8,409 nucleotides of DNA from an uncultured Christensenellaceae bacterium (GTDB lineage Bacteria; Bacillota; Clostridia; Christensenellales; UBA3700), in assembly GCA_902373595.1 (NCBI GenBank), contig CABKMX010000037.1:1-8409 (forward strand). The letters are read 5' to 3'. Below the pieces are notes generated by a model. That model worked only from the letters and a program-made list of their open reading frames with translations. It searched no databases and was not told where the DNA came from. Positions 4,956-8,409 of the stretch are shown here, piece by piece (position 1 is the stretch's first letter; each line of letters begins with the position of its first letter). Both the position numbers and the translations under genes were made by a program.

Positions 4956-7220
4956 ATGAAACTCTCACGTTCCCGAACGGGGGAAATCGCGCTCTATCTG
5001 CTGTCGATTGTCCCCTTCTTCCTCTCATCCGAAGCCAAGATCTACGACGGCATGACAGGGCTGTCGCTCGGCATATATGTCGCGCTCATCTTTTGCCGCT
5101 GCGACTACTTTCTCATCTCGCCGATGTACTTTGCCGCAAATGCGCTTGCCGACTCCTCCGTCAAAGGACTGATCTGCTGCGCGGCGCCTATTGTTTTGCT
5201 CGGCGTTGCAAAAGCGCTCCACTATTTCGCCGCGCGTCCGATGGGGATGCTCGCCGCCAACATATATGCGATGATTGGTCAATTGCCCTCATTTTTCTTT
5301 TTGTCCCCCGGCTTCCCTCTGCGGCTTGCAATCGCATCGGTCGCCGCGAATCAATTGCTGTGCTATTGCGCCACCGTAATCGGCTACGCCCTGATTGTGC
5401 GCGGCGTCAAAAACCGCCTCAGTTCGGACGAGACAATCGGCGGCGCAGTCGTCCTCATCGCGTTGAGCATAGGCCTTTACCGCCTCGATGTATTCGGATT
5501 CCCTCCCTTTTTCGCGCTTTTCGGCTGGATTGTCCTTGCGTCGCTCCGCTCTTTCTCCACCCCGGCAGGACTGCTGATTGCATTTTGCATGGGAACGGGC
5601 GGAGCGATTGCCGCGCTCGACTTCGCCGTCTGCGGCGCCGCGGTCGCAATGTACGTCACCGCATGCGCGTTCCGCAAGCTGCCCTGCTTTTTCTCCTTTG
5701 CGTCCGTCATGGTCGCCGACTTTTTGGTCGGAGCTCTGACGGAGGCATATCCCTACACCTTGCTTCACGTCTTGGCGTTGACTGTCGGCGGACTGTGCTT
5801 CCTTCTCTTGCCCAAGAAGGTACGCGCGCACCTCGCGGTCTACACCCCCGAAGACAGGGCGGCGAGCGCAAAGCGAATCCTCGCGCACGGCAGGAGCGAG
5901 GTGTTCGCGCGGCTCAACGGCGTTGCCGGCGTGTTTTACGAAATGGGCAAAAACTTCTCCGTAAGCGGCGACCGTCCCGAAACGCGCATGTCCGCGCCCC
6001 GGCAGGTCGCTCAGGACGTAATGCTGCGCGTCTGCGCGCGCTGTCCTTCGCGCGACAACTGTCAACGCGCACTCGGAGGCGACACGTCGTCGCTGTTCGC
6101 CGCCGCAGCTTCCGCCGCGCTGTCGCAAAGCGGCGCGGCTCCGCAGGATATGCCGCCGTTCGTGCTTTCGCGGTGCGACCGCGTCGACGCCCTTGTCAAC
6201 GAGTGCAACGCCGCGGCGGTTCGCTGTCGCAGACGCGAAGAGACGTCGCGAAAACTCGACCTCGCCAGACGCGTAATCGCCGAGCAAATGTACGGCGTGG
6301 GAAATATGATCAGCGCGGTCGCGGACGACGTCAACGAGGGCGTCGCAATGAATGACAGCGAAGACGAGCTCATCGAAAAATTGGGCTATCGCAACATCGT
6401 ATGCACAGAGGCGGTCACCTATGGCAGGAACGGAGATCTGCGCGCGTCGTTGACGGTGCGCCGCTCCGATCGGGACAAGGCGCTTTTGGACAAGACTGTC
6501 GACGAGGTCTTCTGCCGCAAAATGCAGCGCGACGGCGCACCTCGCCCCGCAGGCGGCGACCGCGTCTCGATAGCGTACCGTCCGCTGCCGCGCTACGGCG
6601 CAATCTACGGTGAGGCGAGCGCGCGCAAATTCGGCTCGGACGGCAACGGCGACAGCCGCACCGTGCGCAAGCTCGGCGGAGACAAACTCTTCGTCGCCGT
6701 CTGCGACGGCATGGGCAGCGGCAGTCACGCCGCCGAACAGAGTTCCTCGACTCTTGCGATGGTCGAGCACTTTTACAACGCAGGCTTCGGCGACGAAGCC
6801 GCTCTCAACATGATCAACCGCATGCTCATGCTCAAAGAGAGCGACGACTTCGCCGCGCTCGATCTGTGCGTGTTCGACCTCGAGACGGCAATCGCCCACT
6901 TTGTCAAACTTGGCGGAGTGCAAAGTTTCGTCAAACGCGCCGACATCGTCGACGTCATCGAGCCGTCCGCTCTCCCCATCGGCATTGTCGAAGAGGCGCA
7001 TCCTTACACCGTCAGCCGCATGCTTTCGCCGACGGATTGCGTCGTCATGGTCTCTGACGGCGTCGCCGACGCACTCGGCGCGGACGGCATCAAACTCATC
7101 TTGACGCGCACCGACAACATCTCCCCTCAAGAGCTGTGCGACAAACTGCTTGCGCTCGCGACCGAACACGGCGCAAAAGACGATTCCACCGTCGTCGCGG
7201 TGCGCCTTTTCTCCGCATAA
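4956..7220 (+). CDS. spoIIE: Stage II sporulation protein E (SpoIIE), PP2C-type serine phosphatase
   Basis: A 754-residue membrane-anchored phosphatase that dephosphorylates SpoIIAA-P and thereby releases sigma-F in the forespore; in Bacillus it also works with FtsZ at the polar septum. Residues 10-285 hold about ten hydrophobic segments. A linker (about 290-540) follows, with the conserved VFYEMGKNFS (326-335) and a cysteine group C360-x2-C363-x5-C369 as in clostridial SpoIIE. The C-terminal PP2C domain (about 545-752) contains GNGDS (563-567), VAVCDGMGSG (580-589), ALPIGIVEE (672-680), MVSDGVADAL (698-707) and KDDSTVVAVR (741-750). The metal-binding aspartates D584, D701 and D742/D743 are all present, so the enzyme should be active. 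It is somewhat shorter than the 827-residue B. subtilis protein. The start at 4956 lies 6 nt after TATAAT, with no Shine-Dalgarno site; longer in-frame starts run antisense through gerA and are rejected. The gene is divergent from gerA and convergent with the DUF1893 operon. Confidence 0.95.
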   Translation: MKLSRSRTGEIALYLLSIVPFFLSSEAKIYDGMTGLSLGIYVALIFCRCDYFLISPMYFAANALADSSVKGLICCAAPIVLLGVAKALHYFAARPMGMLAANIYAMIGQLPSFFFLSPGFPLRLAIASVAANQLLCYCATVIGYALIVRGVKNRLSSDETIGGAVVLIALSIGLYRLDVFGFPPFFALFGWIVLASLRSFSTPAGLLIAFCMGTGGAIAALDFAVCGAAVAMYVTACAFRKLPCFFSFASVMVADFLVGALTEAYPYTLLHVLALTVGGLCFLLLPKKVRAHLAVYTPEDRAASAKRILAHGRSEVFARLNGVAGVFYEMGKNFSVSGDRPETRMSAPRQVAQDVMLRVCARCPSRDNCQRALGGDTSSLFAAAASAALSQSGAAPQDMPPFVLSRCDRVDALVNECNAAAVRCRRREETSRKLDLARRVIAEQMYGVGNMISAVADDVNEGVAMNDSEDELIEKLGYRNIVCTEAVTYGRNGDLRASLTVRRSDRDKALLDKTVDEVFCRKMQRDGAPRPAGGDRVSIAYRPLPRYGAIYGEASARKFGSDGNGDSRTVRKLGGDKLFVAVCDGMGSGSHAAEQSSSTLAMVEHFYNAGFGDEAALNMINRMLMLKESDDFAALDLCVFDLETAIAHFVKLGGVQSFVKRADIVDVIEPSALPIGIVEEAHPYTVSRMLSPTDCVVMVSDGVADALGADGIKLILTRTDNISPQELCDKLLALATEHGAKDDSTVVAVRLFSA

Positions 7221-7240
7221 AAAAACCGCCCGAAGGCGGT
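7219..7240 (-). terminator. Rho-independent terminator of the DUF1893 operon
   Basis: On the minus strand ACCGCC-UUCG-GGCGGU (7240-7225) forms a 6-bp stem with a very stable UUCG tetraloop, followed by a run of T residues (to 7219). The T run overlaps the last bases of the spoIIE stop codon. A second small hairpin, GCCC-UUUA-GGGC (7254-7243), directly precedes it and touches the DUF1893 stop codon. On the plus strand there is no T tract, so spoIIE has no evident intrinsic terminator here. Confidence 0.88.
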
Positions 7241-7253
7241 ATGCCCTAAAGGG

Positions 7254-7685
7254 CTATCTCTTGCTCAAATCGCTCAACTTTCGCCTGATTGCGCGCTCCG
7301 CTTCGAGCGGATTGTCAATGCCTTCCACCGCCTCTTCCATCGGGCACATCCCGGTGCCGAGACGGTTGATTATCCTCTCCGTTTCGACCTCACATTCGGA
7401 GACGATGCCATGCTCTTCAAGCGTCCGTTTGCCTCCGCTCGACATCACCTGCGCCCATACGCACGCCGCGCCGAGGCGGATATAGAGCATCGCCGCCGCC
7501 CTGCCGACGATCTTGTCGGCGACCGAAAACCCGGCAAGACCGACCCCGTCGTCCAACCATTGCACGAGCGGCTTTATCCCCCTCTCGCAAGAGGTCAAAA
7601 GCCTCTCTCCGTCGCTCGCCGCAACGGTGTGACCGTCGCGGACGAGCCGTTTCAGATCTTGGATGTCATAGCGCATTATCGACAC
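7254..7685 (-). CDS. DUF1893 domain protein (TM1506-like, deaminase-type fold)
   Basis: A 143-residue soluble protein of the DUF1893 family, whose structural representative, Thermotoga TM1506, has a cytidine-deaminase-like fold with no known reaction. Family hallmarks are visible: SCERGIKPLVQWLDD (32-46), VADKIVGRAAAMLY (55-68), QVMSSGGKRTLEEHGI (79-94) and NRLGTGMCPMEEAV (107-120). The conserved C114 in G-x-G-x-C-P-M-E is a candidate functional residue. No HAE/PCxxC zinc motif of true cytidine deaminases is present. Two starts are possible: a GTG at 7685 with GGAG only 3 nt upstream, or an ATG at 7676 (140 residues) with the same GGAG 12 nt upstream; neither spacing is ideal. It is the last gene of an operon, 24 nt after the ECF S component, and ends at a strong terminator. 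The function is unknown; context suggests a role tied to the imported compound. Confidence 0.82.
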   Translation of the reverse strand: MSIMRYDIQDLKRLVRDGHTVAASDGERLLTSCERGIKPLVQWLDDGVGLAGFSVADKIVGRAAAMLYIRLGAACVWAQVMSSGGKRTLEEHGIVSECEVETERIINRLGTGMCPMEEAVEGIDNPLEAERAIRRKLSDLSKR

Positions 7686-7709
7686 GGGCTCCGAAAATCA
7701 TGCTTTTTC

Positions 7710-8300
7710 TCACTCGCTCTTTTTGCTGTCCGACAGCAACGCCGCGCGCAGTGCGATCACGATCGCCGGCACGACGACCGCCTGCAACACCATGCCGAGC
7801 AGACCGCTTTGGATCTGGCTCCACACCGTCGCCGCGTCGAGCGAAGAGACGCCTTGGAAGATTGCCGCGAGTGCAAGAAACACCGCTCTGCCGGCGACTT
7901 CGGCAAGCAAAACCGCCGGGAACGCCGCCCAAGCGTTGCGGACTATGAGTTTTGAGAACGCACCGCTCACCGCCGCGAACACCGCGAGTTCGACGATCAT
8001 ATACGGCAGTCTCGCCGCCGCCGGCATCGCGCTGCCGAGCGCGGAAGTGATCGCAAAGCTCACGATAGGCGCGGCTATCCCGACTCCCAGCCCCCACTTG
8101 AAGCCGAGCAGACATCCGCCCAGCAATATCGGCGCGTACATCGGCAGCCACCGCACTCCTCCCGACGCGCCGGCTGTGAGGTGTACTATCTGCGGAAGCG
8201 CGACCGCGAGCGCAATCACAAACGCCGCGACCGCCGCCTTGACGGTCAGTCTGACTTCCGACTTTGCTCTCTTTCTTTCCAATACGGTTTCGATCAACAT
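7710..8300 (-). CDS. ECF transporter S component (substrate-binding membrane subunit), substrate unknown
   Basis: A 196-residue, very hydrophobic protein with about six membrane segments (near 20-40, 52-67, 70-88, 98-116, 122-145 and 160-186), the size and topology of energy-coupling-factor S components. The loop and second helix read GGVRWLPMYAPILLGGCLLG (47-66), matching the L-P-M-(H/Y)-x-P-x-L-L-x-G-x-x-x-G pattern of ECF_trnsprt-type members. RLPYMIVELAVFAAVSG (97-113) fits the fourth helix of the same group. The first helix has alanines at 22, 26, 30 and 34, the AxxxA pattern that S components use to dock on EcfT. Such proteins capture vitamins or their precursors and share a common EcfA/EcfA'/EcfT energiser, which is not in this window. 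AAGGAG 7 nt before the ATG gives a clear start. It lies 12 nt after a 4Fe-4S protein gene and 24 nt before the DUF1893 gene. The substrate cannot be inferred. Confidence 0.8.
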   Translation of the reverse strand: MLIETVLERKRAKSEVRLTVKAAVAAFVIALAVALPQIVHLTAGASGGVRWLPMYAPILLGGCLLGFKWGLGVGIAAPIVSFAITSALGSAMPAAARLPYMIVELAVFAAVSGAFSKLIVRNAWAAFPAVLLAEVAGRAVFLALAAIFQGVSSLDAATVWSQIQSGLLGMVLQAVVVPAIVIALRAALLSDSKKSE

Positions 8301-8307
8301 ATATGTA

Positions 8308-8313
8308 CTCCTT
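8308..8313 (-). promoter_or_regulatory. Ribosome binding site of the ECF S component
   Basis: AAGGAG on the minus strand, 7 nt before the ATG at 8300. It overlaps the last base of the upstream stop codon (TAA, 8315-8313), consistent with translational coupling in one operon. Confidence 0.85.
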
Positions 8314-8409
8314 TATGCTTTCAGTCTTGCCGAGAAGTCTTTCATCATCTCGGATATCTTGATGCCCTGAGGGCACACTCTCTCGCAGCTGCGGCAGCCT
8401 ATGCACGCT
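8313..8409 (-). CDS. 4Fe-4S cluster protein, C-terminal fragment (probably aldo/keto reductase family)
   Basis: Only the last 31 codons are inside the window; the gene continues past the right edge. The fragment reads CIGCRSCERVCPQGIKISEM followed by a short helix and the stop. This is one complete C-x2-C-x2-C-x3-C-P ferredoxin motif. A single such motif, followed by CPQ-x-I-x-I-x-E and about 15 residues to the end, resembles the C-terminal extension of clostridial ferredoxin-tailed aldo/keto reductases (COG1453 type). Without the catalytic barrel this remains an inference; another ferredoxin-tailed enzyme is possible. It is the upstream gene of the ECF-S/DUF1893 operon, its stop overlapping the next gene's ribosome binding site. 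The promoter lies outside the window. Confidence 0.65.
   Translation of the reverse strand, partial: ACIGCRSCERVCPQGIKISEMMKDFSARLKA

Noticed and set aside
5289..7169. 626-codon open frame antisense to spoIIE
   Set aside because: It mirrors the G+C-rich codon usage of spoIIE and has no recognisable domain, ribosome binding site or promoter.
7666..8406. 246-codon minus-strand frame covering the ECF S gene
   Set aside because: It is a shadow of the ECF S component and of the ferredoxin-tailed gene; the true frames contain the cysteine motif and the membrane helices.
1..8409. CRISPR arrays, tRNA or rRNA genes, insertion sequences, prophage or attachment sites
   Set aside because: No regularly spaced direct repeats, no recognisable tRNA/rRNA segments, no transposase or integrase frames and no terminal inverted repeats were seen by eye on either strand.

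Overview
The window comes from a G+C-rich, endospore-forming Firmicute, most likely an uncultured clostridial lineage. This rests on gene content: a spoIIE phosphatase gene and a complete gerA-type germinant receptor operon occur only in spore formers. A NuoE/HndA-like subunit and a ferredoxin-tailed oxidoreductase at the two edges suit an anaerobe. G/C-rich codons (GCG, CGC, GTC, GAC) dominate, and this produces many long but meaningless antisense reading frames.

Layout, left to right. (1) 1-196: the 5' end of a minus-strand gene for a NuoE-like [2Fe-2S] subunit, with a clear sigma-A-type promoter and a leader of about 50 nt that contains a terminator-like hairpin. (2) 255-1210: a minus-strand DUF1624 (HGSNAT-type) membrane acyltransferase gene with its own near-consensus promoter and terminator. 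Its ATG lies exactly where transcription should begin, so its mRNA is probably leaderless. (3) 1222-4936: a minus-strand operon gerA-gerB-gerC encoding a nutrient germinant receptor. Both junctions overlap by ATGA, and both downstream genes have strong Shine-Dalgarno sites. The GerC protein lacks the lipobox cysteine. (4) 4895-4955: a compact divergent control region with two tandem Spo0A-box-like sequences (10-bp period) and a symmetrical TATAAT -10 element. (5) 4956-7220: spoIIE on the plus strand, again with TATAAT-N6-ATG and no ribosome binding site. (6) 7219-8409: a minus-strand operon reading 4Fe-4S protein (3' end only, probably an aldo/keto reductase), then an ECF-transporter S component, then a DUF1893 protein, closed by a UUCG-loop terminator that sits convergently against spoIIE.

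How the genes fit together. SpoIIE dephosphorylates SpoIIAA and so activates sigma-F in the forespore; GerA/B/C form the inner-membrane receptor that later senses nutrients and starts germination. Early sporulation and germination functions are therefore placed head to head around one small control region. The 8409-7254 operon looks like a separate metabolic module (vitamin or precursor uptake plus a redox protein and a deaminase-fold protein) with no assignable substrate.

The strongest points for follow-up are the repeated TATAAT-N6-ATG architecture (leaderless mRNAs), the Spo0A-like tandem boxes inside the 5' end of the gerA reading frame, the non-lipidated GerC, and the ECF-S/DUF1893/Fe-S operon.
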